Part shown: positions 56,854 through 64,000 of the stretch, in pieces
Position numbering within the stretch: the first letter of the stretch is position 1
Layout: each line of letters begins with the position of its first letter
Source: Shewanella aestuarii
Lineage (GTDB): Bacteria; Pseudomonadota; Gammaproteobacteria; Enterobacterales; Shewanellaceae
NCBI RefSeq assembly: GCF_011765625.1
Contig: NZ_CP050313.1
Location: 988,501 to 1,052,500, forward strand
Length of the DNA: 64,000 bases
Direction of reading: 5' to 3'
Notes under the pieces: generated by a model
What the model was told of the DNA's origin: nothing
What the model saw: only the letters and a program-made list of their open reading frames with translations
The model's database searches: none
Translations under genes and position numbers: made by a program

Positions 56854-58254
56854 ATGCTGTCGTTACGATTATCTCTTAGCTTATTGATGCTAGCCGGCGT
56901 GATTTTAACCGTCTCGTTTGCCAGCATCTTAAGTGGCCGTGATGCCGAACATGAAATTAACGAATTGTTTGATGCTGATATGGTGCAAACCGCCAAACTG
57001 CTCGAGTTGTTTTACGTTAATGAACTCACCTTGGATAAAATTAAACTGCTAAGTGAAACACCTATCCGATTCCATATTCCAGAGTCCAATATTGATACTT
57101 TATCTGAGCAAATGACTGCGCAGACGTTATCTTATGAACGTAAACTCTCGTTTCAATTGTTTTCAGCGACCGGAAAATTATTGGCTTATTCTGATAATAC
57201 TGATGCCAATGAGTTAGCACAGTTTACCGAAGGATATGTCAAACAGTTTATTAATGGACACCAATGGCATGTGTTTCGTTTGTATTCAGAAGCAAAAAAA
57301 GTATGGATAGTAACGGCCCAACGTAATGATGTTCGCCAAGAATTAGTCGACGAAATTAATGCTAATAGCTGGCGTTCAGCGTTAATTATTACGCCAATCA
57401 TGCTGTTGTTATTATTGATGGTGACTTATTATTTGTTTCAACCTCTATCCCAATTAGAGCGCCACTTAACATCACGTACCGCACAAGATTTATCACCTAT
57501 TGATATAAAACTGCCTAAAGAGTTGATATCAATTCAACAGGCGTTGAATAGCTATTTAGGGCGAATTGCCAGCATGATGCAACGTGAGAGGCGTTTTAGT
57601 GCTGATGCGGCCCATGAACTTAAAACCCCGCTTGCCATAATTAAATTACACAGTGACGGCTTAACAGATTTGCTGACTGGCGCTGATGAATCAATTCAGC
57701 AACAAGCTTTGTCTTATACTCAAGCTGTGCAAAAAGGAATTCATCGCATGGGGCATACGGTTGAGCAACTGTTGTTATTATCTCGGGTCGATGCCATTGA
57801 TGCATTGAATAAAACAGAGTGCTCATTACAGCAGTTGGTTGACAATGTGATCAATCAACTGGTGCATATCGTGGCCGATTATGAATGGCAGATAGACATT
57901 CCCAAGGGATTAACCATTCATGCTGACCGTTTTTATATTGAAGTTGTGTTAAAGAATATTATTGAAAATGCCTGTAAATATAGTCCACGGGATTCGTTAA
58001 TTACCATCCGTGCTGAAGCGGATGAGCTGCAATGTGTAATTTGTGTCATTGATCAGGGCAATGGTATGACAAGCGAGCAAATCAAACTGGCTAAAAACCG
58101 TTTTTATCGTGTTGATGAAAACGTTTCTCAGGGGGCGGGGCTTGGTTTATCAATATGTCAAAATATTATGACATTGCATCAAGGTGATATTAGCTTTAGC
58201 CAAATCAAACCAACAGGGTTAAGCGTTTGTTTGGTTTTACCCTACAGTGCATAG
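56854..58254 (+). CDS. Sensor histidine kinase, QseC-like
   Basis: I prefer the ATG at 56854 over the GTG at 56848. The 466-residue kinase has two membrane helices (about 1-22 and 172-196) around a periplasmic sensor region, HAMP-like linker, the H box FSADAAHELKTPLAIIKLHS, N box IIENACKYS, G1 DQGNGMTSEQ and G2 GAGLGLSICQNIM. It pairs with the regulator encoded just upstream. Confidence 0.93.
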   Translation: MLSLRLSLSLLMLAGVILTVSFASILSGRDAEHEINELFDADMVQTAKLLELFYVNELTLDKIKLLSETPIRFHIPESNIDTLSEQMTAQTLSYERKLSFQLFSATGKLLAYSDNTDANELAQFTEGYVKQFINGHQWHVFRLYSEAKKVWIVTAQRNDVRQELVDEINANSWRSALIITPIMLLLLLMVTYYLFQPLSQLERHLTSRTAQDLSPIDIKLPKELISIQQALNSYLGRIASMMQRERRFSADAAHELKTPLAIIKLHSDGLTDLLTGADESIQQQALSYTQAVQKGIHRMGHTVEQLLLLSRVDAIDALNKTECSLQQLVDNVINQLVHIVADYEWQIDIPKGLTIHADRFYIEVVLKNIIENACKYSPRDSLITIRAEADELQCVICVIDQGNGMTSEQIKLAKNRFYRVDENVSQGAGLGLSICQNIMTLHQGDISFSQIKPTGLSVCLVLPYSA

Positions 58255-59220
58255 GTGAATATGCATAAGGTGAACTGATATTCGGACAAACTAGATTTTG
58301 GACAGAAACGTTTTAAGGCCACGAATTTTAAACTTCATTTATATTGGTTTTTCTGTAGTTCATAGCTGCAACCTAACCAATTGCCTGCCGCAGGCTATCG
58401 TGCAGATAATCCAGCGAGACGCCGCAAGCACGTCCGTGTGGGCTTAACCAAAACCAATAACATCCTTGTTAAAAAGCCAGTTCGGCATCCATGCCTCTCG
58501 CTCAGAAATGTTTCACGCAGTGAAACTTCGCCTTGTTTTGGATACTCGCTGGCTGATCTGCATCTGAATTTTCGCCTCTTCGATTTAACCTTGTTTGGAT
58601 CTAATTAGACGTAAAACTTTCATACCTAATTTGAATTGAGGTCATCGAGACTCTTTATTTCGAGACCCCTTGAGCTTGGCATGGATGCCAAGCTAGCTTT
58701 CGTTAGGCCATGGTCACTCTTTGGCATCCCTGAAATCGTGACATTTGTAAATCCATTTACTTCAGACGCCTATCGGAAGCGTTAGGGAGATTTTGTATTA
58801 GTCGACAATGACCGAATCAGGTTACATATGAAGTTTAAAGCTGGATCGAACCCCATCGAAAATATGCGCTTTTCAGCATTTTTTGTCTGGGGCGCTGAAG
58901 GTTTCCAAAGGGCTTCTTTTGTAAAAAAAGCATGCGTTTGCCCTTTTGGTCTGGTGTGGGCGAAGCGCCACGACGTTTGTGGCCGCAGGCCATATTACAA
59001 AGATACTTTTGGGCAAAAACGAGTTTGTCAGACAGTCAGTTCCTCGCTCATAACTATCTTTCCGATGAAGCCCAATCCTATTCATCGAAACTGTAAGATC
59101 AGATATGTGTAACCACACATAAGGCTGTTAACACCAAGCGATTTTGTCGCTTTGAATCGCATTCAGCCGAGTTAGCGCTATTTTATGAGCTTAATTTACC
59201 CTTTGCGATGGTTTGCTGCA
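58255..59220. other. Hairpin-rich, non-coding composite region
   Basis: No gene can be supported. Two short frames (58381-58608 and 58828-59112) lack ribosome-binding sites and their translations look like read-through of hairpins. Inverted repeats include GTTTCAC-GCA-GTGAAAC at 58510-58526, CTTGGCAT-GG-ATGCCAAG at 58675-58692, GGCG-AAG-CGCC near 58969 and TGGCC-GCA-GGCCA near 58980. Composition is more GC-rich than neighbouring spacers. It looks like repetitive intergenic DNA, possibly several units joined. Confidence 0.6.
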
Positions 59221-59249
59221 GGGCATCGCTTTTATAAACAGCGATGCCC
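59221..59249 (-). terminator. Hairpin downstream of the DUF3300 gene
   Basis: GGGCATCGCT and AGCGATGCCC pair around a 9-base loop, 8 bases after the DUF3300 stop. No long T run follows on the minus strand, so it may be only a partial terminator. Confidence 0.55.
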
Positions 59250-59257
59250 GCTGCATC

Positions 59258-60772
59258 TTATTGATGGCCTCTGCTTGAAGCTGAACGACTGGTGTGGCTA
59301 GTGTTCGAGCTTTGTCTTACTTGATGTGAAGCTGTGCTCATTCTACTAGGTTTAGCACTTCTATTAATTTGAACATTTTTATTAACTGGCTCAGCTCTAT
59401 TAACATGCGTATTTGTTGGTCGCTGTACTTGGCTACGATTTGTGTAGCTTTGATTTAGGTTATTTTTTACTTGATTAACATTACTCGGGCGCTGTGGTGC
59501 TGAGCGATCATTAACCGTTGGCGTTTTTGCTGCCCGATCATAGTTTTTAATTTGTTTATTTCGCTTTACTGTTTCACGGGTTAATTGCTTGTCCCTTTGC
59601 ACAACCGGCTTTGTTGTGCTGGTTGGGCGATCACGGCTAGTTTGCTGCAATGCTTTGTTTACTCGTTGTTGCTCTGTTTTATGAACATTCATACGATTGT
59701 TATTGATCGCCTTGTCTTTAGCGATCACATGATTTTTATCTAGATCTCGACGGTTTAAATCGCGAGTGTTGTGCTGTAATTTATCTTTAATGCCTTTGTC
59801 TTTGCTGTAATTCGGTTTTTGGTTTGGCGCTTTATTAACGATATCACGGGTTTTTTGGTGATGTTGATAACGTTGTGGCGTGTCGTAGCGTTTGCTCACT
59901 TTTGAATAGCGATAAGCAACCCCATGACGATGAGTTGGTTTATGCTTCCAACGCTGTGCGCCATTACTATAAGCAATTTTACGTGCTGGTTTGTAGTAAT
60001 GACTGTGCCTGTGATTAATCACCACAATGCGATGACTAGACCAATTGACCGCACCAAAAAAGAAGTTAAAGCCAATGTGTACCCGCGGCCCCCAATAAAT
60101 TGGACGGTGATAACCGTAAAGCACAGGGCGTGTGTACCAGTACACCGGCGGGTATGCATGCCAGCGCCACGTTCCATAAACCACTCTTGGATCATAATAA
60201 GGAACGTAAATCACTTCTGGCTGTGCGGGTTCAATGATAATCTTTTTCTCAACACGGGTGACTGTCATGTTATCCATGCCGTCAAAGCTTTTGGCTTTGT
60301 CGGCCTCTTGACGTAAGGTTTGAACCGCGTTTAATACAACTTCTTCATCTTGTAAAAATGCATCACCTAAGTTTTGAGTCCACTCCAAGTCATCATTTAA
60401 CTTTTCTAGTACGCTAGGAAACGCCACCAGTGCGATCACACTAGGGTCCCAAGTTTGCTCTTCAGCTAACTTCATTTTGTTTTCGGTATCTAACTCACCA
60501 TATTGTTTCGACCAGCGTTGTGCTTGTACTAATTCAAGTGGGTAAGTTGAAGCAATTAAGATGTGGGTCAATAAGCTGTCTGGGTATAAGGCAATGGGTG
60601 CCAGCATCTGTGCTAGTTCCGCTTCAGATGGCATAGCCTCAACGGACTGACTAACTTGATTATTTTGATAAGTCGTGTCTGTTGATGCAGCCAAAACAGT
60701 ACTAGACGAGCATAAGCACAAGGCCAATAAAAGCGTCTTTATTGAGAGTTGGTTAATGTGAGGTCGTTTCAT
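59258..60772 (-). CDS. DUF3300 exported protein with basic, low-complexity tail
   Basis: I use the ATG at 60772 (504 residues), which has GGAGA 4 bases upstream. A signal peptide (about 1-28) is followed by the DUF3300 domain (about 45-260): AELAQMLAPIALYPDSLLTHILIAS-type opening, WDPSVIALVAFPSVLEKL, PAQPEVIYVPYYDPRVVYG. After about 265 the protein is rich in His, Arg, Lys, Asn, Gln and Thr with no clear fold. The family is of unknown function and is exported. The basic tail may bind nucleic acid or polysaccharide, which is conjecture. Confidence 0.88.
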   Translation of the reverse strand: MKRPHINQLSIKTLLLALCLCSSSTVLAASTDTTYQNNQVSQSVEAMPSEAELAQMLAPIALYPDSLLTHILIASTYPLELVQAQRWSKQYGELDTENKMKLAEEQTWDPSVIALVAFPSVLEKLNDDLEWTQNLGDAFLQDEEVVLNAVQTLRQEADKAKSFDGMDNMTVTRVEKKIIIEPAQPEVIYVPYYDPRVVYGTWRWHAYPPVYWYTRPVLYGYHRPIYWGPRVHIGFNFFFGAVNWSSHRIVVINHRHSHYYKPARKIAYSNGAQRWKHKPTHRHGVAYRYSKVSKRYDTPQRYQHHQKTRDIVNKAPNQKPNYSKDKGIKDKLQHNTRDLNRRDLDKNHVIAKDKAINNNRMNVHKTEQQRVNKALQQTSRDRPTSTTKPVVQRDKQLTRETVKRNKQIKNYDRAAKTPTVNDRSAPQRPSNVNQVKNNLNQSYTNRSQVQRPTNTHVNRAEPVNKNVQINRSAKPSRMSTASHQVRQSSNTSHTSRSASSRGHQ

Positions 60773-60878
60773 ACTGTCTCCAGGCACCTAAAATAGGTAC
60801 TTTGCGAATGTTAACGACAGCATAACCAAGTGAAAATGAACGTAAGCTGAAAGCTATTAATGAGTGGTGATTTAATTT

Positions 60879-62219
60879 TTATGATGAGTGAAATGTAAGG
60901 CTGAATTTCGCGCCGCCAAATTGTTCAGATTGACTAACGTTAAGAGTACCTTGATAGCTATTAACCAGATCGCTAACAATGGCTAAACCGATACCATGGC
61001 CTTGTTGATAAGTGTCTGCTCGCACGCCCCGCTCAAATATGCGCTGTTGTTGTTCAGGCGTTAACCCCACGCCATCATCTTCAATAATAATGTGTAATTG
61101 CTCTGCCTGAATCACCGTTAATAACACTTGATGTTTGGCAGCCTTGCAAGCGTTATCAAGAATATTCCCAATCATTTCACTTAAATCTGCACTATCGCCT
61201 CTAAAAATGGCGGGCTGCTTGTCTTCAATCAGTTGGTAATCAATATCAATATGACTATCGCGATAAATTTGGCTTAGGGTTCTAACTAATTTACTGGCGG
61301 TTTCATCAACACTAATCCCAAGGTGCCATGCATTGGCTGCAACGCTTTGGGCTTTTTTCAATTGATAACCAATAATATGGTTAATATTATCCAGTTGTTC
61401 ATGGCTATCTTGATTAAGTTGCGGTTGCGATTTAAGCACCGCTAGTGGGGTTTTTAGGCTGTGTGCGAGATCAGCAAGAGCATTACGGTATCGTTGTCGT
61501 TGCTGTTGCTCTGTATGTAATAAGGTATTGATTTGTTTTGCTAATTGGTTTAGCTCGCTTGGGTAGGCCTGTTGCAGCGCGGCGATTTTACCTTGTTCGA
61601 TAAGTTGGATTTCTTGGCCAAATTGATTGATGGGTTTTAATGTCCAAATTAACCAAACCGTTTGAATAACGGTAAGGACTAACATGAGTATCCCAATCCA
61701 ACTCCACAGGGTTTGATTAAACTCATCTATCTGAAGTTGATAATCGGTTTCATTTTTAATGATATGAATGGTTACGGGGACAGACTTTGTTTCAGTGGCA
61801 AAGCTGACGGTAAAGCTGAAAATAATATGCTTTAAGTTATCGATTTTAATGCGTTCTAATCTATGCTGACCTATGGCTGGCTCAATCAGCTTTGGTGGGT
61901 GTAAGCCAAAAAAAGATCCTGATGACCACAGCACTTTATCTTGAGTGCTAATTAACGCATAAAGGCCAGAACCAATCACATTAAATTGATTTTCGACAAG
62001 GTTTGCTGGCATCACAAGTTGTGCATTTTCCACTTCAGCCACCGCTAATACACTATACATATAAGCATTTAGCTGATTTTTAATCGATTGACCAATTTGC
62101 CTTTCAAAGGCTTTATTTAACGTAAAACCGATACTTGGCAGTAATACCACAATAAGCATTAAGCCACTCAATATAAAGCGAGTTTTTAATGACAGGCGCC
62201 AATGCGGTGTTAGTGACAA
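60879..62219 (-). CDS. Sensor histidine kinase, PhoQ-like
   Basis: The 446-residue kinase has membrane helices at about 14-32 and 172-193, a periplasmic domain between, and a cytoplasmic core: H box DLAHSLKTPLAVLKS, which closely resembles PhoQ, N box MIGNILDNACKAA, G1 IEDDGVGLTPEQQ and G2 GHGIGLAIVSDLV. PhoQ senses low divalent cations and cationic peptides; the acidic patch that binds cations is not obvious here, so the signal is uncertain. It starts 5 bases after its regulator. Confidence 0.9.
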   Translation of the reverse strand: MSLTPHWRLSLKTRFILSGLMLIVVLLPSIGFTLNKAFERQIGQSIKNQLNAYMYSVLAVAEVENAQLVMPANLVENQFNVIGSGLYALISTQDKVLWSSGSFFGLHPPKLIEPAIGQHRLERIKIDNLKHIIFSFTVSFATETKSVPVTIHIIKNETDYQLQIDEFNQTLWSWIGILMLVLTVIQTVWLIWTLKPINQFGQEIQLIEQGKIAALQQAYPSELNQLAKQINTLLHTEQQQRQRYRNALADLAHSLKTPLAVLKSQPQLNQDSHEQLDNINHIIGYQLKKAQSVAANAWHLGISVDETASKLVRTLSQIYRDSHIDIDYQLIEDKQPAIFRGDSADLSEMIGNILDNACKAAKHQVLLTVIQAEQLHIIIEDDGVGLTPEQQQRIFERGVRADTYQQGHGIGLAIVSDLVNSYQGTLNVSQSEQFGGAKFSLTFHSS

Positions 62220-62224
62220 AAGGA

Positions 62225-62908
62225 TTAATCCTCGGCCTGAATTTGACGAAGGCGGTAACCTTGGCCTCGTAAGGTTTCAATGAGCTGATATTGATTATCG
62301 GCATCTAGCTTTTTGCGTAGGCGACGAATAAACACCTCAATCACATTTGAGTCTAGATCAAAATCTTGATCATAAATATGTTCGATTAATTGCGACTTTG
62401 AAATCACTTCATCTTGGTGAAGCATTAAATACTCGAATAATTTAAATTCAGAACTGCTTAAGGTGACGGGTTGTTTGTCGAGCGTGACCACCATGGTGCG
62501 GGTGTTAAGTTGAATGTGGCCGTTAGTAATAAGTGGGCTGGCTTGCCCTGCTGAGCGGCGAATTAAGGCATTTAACCGAGCAACTAACTCCTCAACTTGA
62601 AATGGTTTAGTCAGGTAATCATCTGCGCCTGCATCTAAGCCTTTCACTTTTTCTTGCCAGCCATCTCGGGCGGTTAAGATTAAAATAGGGTAACTAATTT
62701 GTTCGGCTCTAAGGGTTTCAATCAAACTGATGCCATCCATTTTAGGCAAACCGACATCAATAATTGCCGCATCATAGGGGGTTTCTTGTGCTTGAAATAA
62801 ACCATCTTCGCCATCGGATGCGACATCAACACTGTAGTTTGCCTGTTGTAAATGCGCAGCTAGATTAGTTTGCAAGTTCAAATCGTCTTCAACTAACAGT
62901 ATTCGCAT
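62225..62908 (-). CDS. Response regulator, PhoP-like
   Basis: The 227-residue OmpR-family regulator has a receiver (MRILLVEDD, acceptor Asp in AAIIDVGLPKMDG, Lys in DDYLTKPFQ) and a winged helix (LSSSEFKLFEYLM, DSNVIEVFIRRLRKKL, LRGQGYRLRQ). With the downstream kinase it forms a PhoPQ-like system. Its start is 2 bases after the PepSY gene, so the three are one operon. Confidence 0.92.
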   Translation of the reverse strand: MRILLVEDDLNLQTNLAAHLQQANYSVDVASDGEDGLFQAQETPYDAAIIDVGLPKMDGISLIETLRAEQISYPILILTARDGWQEKVKGLDAGADDYLTKPFQVEELVARLNALIRRSAGQASPLITNGHIQLNTRTMVVTLDKQPVTLSSSEFKLFEYLMLHQDEVISKSQLIEHIYDQDFDLDSNVIEVFIRRLRKKLDADNQYQLIETLRGQGYRLRQIQAED

Positions 62909-62910
62909 GA

Positions 62911-63252
62911 TTAATTCCTTGATACCGAACCGCTTTGGGCATTTACATTGGCATAAAATACTACGCCATCTGAACTGAGTAATTTCACTCTATAACCCGA
63001 TGAAGTTGATTGTACCCGCAATACTTTGCCGCCAAATCGGCTTTGGGCAAGGCTTGCGGCTTGTTGTGAGCTGGTTATAACAAGGTTTTGTTGTTTTTTA
63101 GACTGTGGGCCGGGGCGAAGTGCTGAACCCTGAGCGCTTAACTGTAGTGCACTTTGAGCAAAGCTGACTGAGCTGATAGATAACAAACTTATCATCAGAA
63201 GGCATAGTAGAGTGCTGTTTTTTGAAACCGTTCGGGTCATGGGGGTATCCAT
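62911..63252 (-). CDS. PepSY-domain periplasmic protein
   Basis: The 113-residue protein has a signal peptide (cleavage after SFA, near residue 32) and a single PepSY-like domain (about 55-113, ITSSQQAASLAQSRFGGKVL, YRVKLLSSDGVVFYANVNAQSG). PepSY domains inhibit peptidases or bind metals or haem in the envelope. It is the first gene of the operon with the PhoPQ-like genes, and could modulate that sensor; this is inference. ATG at 63240 is an alternative start. Confidence 0.88.
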   Translation of the reverse strand: MDTPMTRTVSKNSTLLCLLMISLLSISSVSFAQSALQLSAQGSALRPGPQSKKQQNLVITSSQQAASLAQSRFGGKVLRVQSTSSGYRVKLLSSDGVVFYANVNAQSGSVSRN

Positions 63253-63435
63253 TCAACAAGTACCTTGTCAGTGTAAAAGATCCGCCAGATTTTAGAAACT
63301 ACTGCGATATCTTATTGTTGATTATCTAGTGAGTTAGATGAACACAAACTGAATGCGAAGGCATTATGTGTGTTCAGCTTGGATTCATTTTCATTGGTTT
63401 TAAATGTGTTAAGCGTTAAATGAAAAGGAATGATT

Positions 63436-64000
63436 ATGAAGACTTCTAATAGCACACTAGCAACAAGCAACAATATCGCTAAAGGTTTATTACTATTAGT
63501 CAGTTTGTTGGCTGGGTCGACATTACAAGCGGCGCAAGTTGATCAGCACTTTGCTGGGCGAGTTGTGGTTAGTGCGGGTAAGTCGCTATCGCTTGGTGAT
63601 AGCAATAATGAAGACGTTAGCTTAGACGTCAGAGCGGCACAAATCGCTGAGCTTAAAGCTCAGGCACAACAGCAGTTGAATGGCACAGATAAAAAAGTTA
63701 ACCAACATCTTGTTTCTAAAGAGCAGAACACGGCATACCAAACCAGAGAACAACGGCTTGAAGCTTATAAGAATGGTTCGTTAACTCAAGTGCGTCATGG
63801 CATTAGTGGCAGTGCTAAAAATACTGTTAATCATGTCAATTCAGCACAAGCAAACGTGGTCACACAGTCTTATAACGGTTATCGTGACTTTACCATTTAT
63901 GAAGCCTATAGCCGGTTGTTTGATGATTTTGATCGTGATGGTTTTTATCAAACGTTCAGCGTAACGTTTGACGCTGATGTCTATGGCTACAGTGTGAATG
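63436..64000 (+). CDS. Choice-of-anchor H-like exported protein (3'-truncated)
   Basis: The gene starts at ATG 63436, with AAGGA about 7 bases before, and runs off the window end after 188 codons. A signal peptide (about 1-33) ends near LQAA. A polar helical region follows (about 68-150), and then YRDFTIYEAYSRLFDDFD and DGFYQTFSVTFDADVYGY, which resemble the choice-of-anchor H family described in Shewanella. Such proteins usually end in a sorting signal that lies beyond the window. It is divergent from the PepSY-phoPQ-like operon. Confidence 0.8.
   Translation, partial: MKTSNSTLATSNNIAKGLLLLVSLLAGSTLQAAQVDQHFAGRVVVSAGKSLSLGDSNNEDVSLDVRAAQIAELKAQAQQQLNGTDKKVNQHLVSKEQNTAYQTREQRLEAYKNGSLTQVRHGISGSAKNTVNHVNSAQANVVTQSYNGYRDFTIYEAYSRLFDDFDRDGFYQTFSVTFDADVYGYSVN

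Noticed and set aside
58381..58608. 75-codon frame after the sensor kinase gene
   Set aside because: Its start lacks a ribosome-binding site and the sequence runs through inverted repeats; the translation is what structured non-coding repeats would give.
58828..59112. 94-codon frame in the hairpin-rich region
   Set aside because: As above; no domain pattern, and its DNA holds several small hairpins.

Overview
The window is chromosomal DNA from a gammaproteobacterium of the Alteromonadales, most likely a Shewanella species. Reasons: moderately AT-rich codon use; the housekeeping blocks ssrA-smpB / ratA-rnfH / bamE and rlmN-pilW-rodZ-ispG-hisS-yfgM-bamB-der in the usual gammaproteobacterial order; and a split-borosin pair (SonM/SonA type) just upstream of aceB-aceA, an arrangement I recall from Shewanella oneidensis. 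Intrinsic terminators separate most units. I see no CRISPR array, complete insertion sequence, prophage, rRNA or tRNA gene; the only RNA gene I can support is tmRNA.

Layout. 1-6.5 kb: a 5'-truncated reading frame, a large tricorn-type protease, an M14-type zinc peptidase, a SYLF-like lipoprotein and an OsmC protein. 6.8-14.2 kb: a TonB-dependent receptor followed by a surface pullulanase with three C-terminal repeat modules, a starch/maltodextrin unit; the pullulanase is frameshifted. 14.6-18.3 kb: hpf, yebC, and a divergent nemR/nemA-like pair with three palindromic operators. 18.4-23.7 kb: an LRR-protein kinase, a GGDEF-EAL protein with a periplasmic glycogen-binding-like domain, a ribbon-helix-helix protein and yjdM. 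23.9-26.5 kb: ssrA, smpB, ratA, rnfH, bamE. 26.7-29.6 kb: sonM-sonA-diguanylate cyclase. 30.6-33.7 kb: glyoxylate shunt aceB-aceA behind a 1-kb leader region with a HexR-like palindrome. 33.9-41.7 kb: HDOD-GAF protein, small enzymes, mtfA, an orphan ParA/RHH pair and a 5'-nucleotidase gene broken by two frameshifts. 41.9-52.2 kb: CNNM-type transporter, then the rlmN-to-der housekeeping run. 52.3-58.3 kb: cytochrome b561, TlpA, DUF4266, DUF3570, ApbE and a two-component system, probably an envelope flavin/redox module. 58.3-59.2 kb: hairpin-rich noncoding DNA. 59.3-64 kb: DUF3300 protein, a PepSY-PhoP-PhoQ-like operon and the start of a divergent choice-of-anchor protein.

Most interesting points: (1) a split borosin RiPP locus whose precursor ends in a Val-Val-Val-His-His-His tail, with a diguanylate cyclase gene starting 2 bases after the precursor stop; (2) a DxxTGAS flavinylation-like motif in the DUF3570 protein encoded beside ApbE; (3) a carbohydrate-binding-like sensor fused to a c-di-GMP enzyme; (4) three frameshifts, in two genes, all at four-G runs where a fifth G restores the frame, which points either to slippage mutation or to sequence error.
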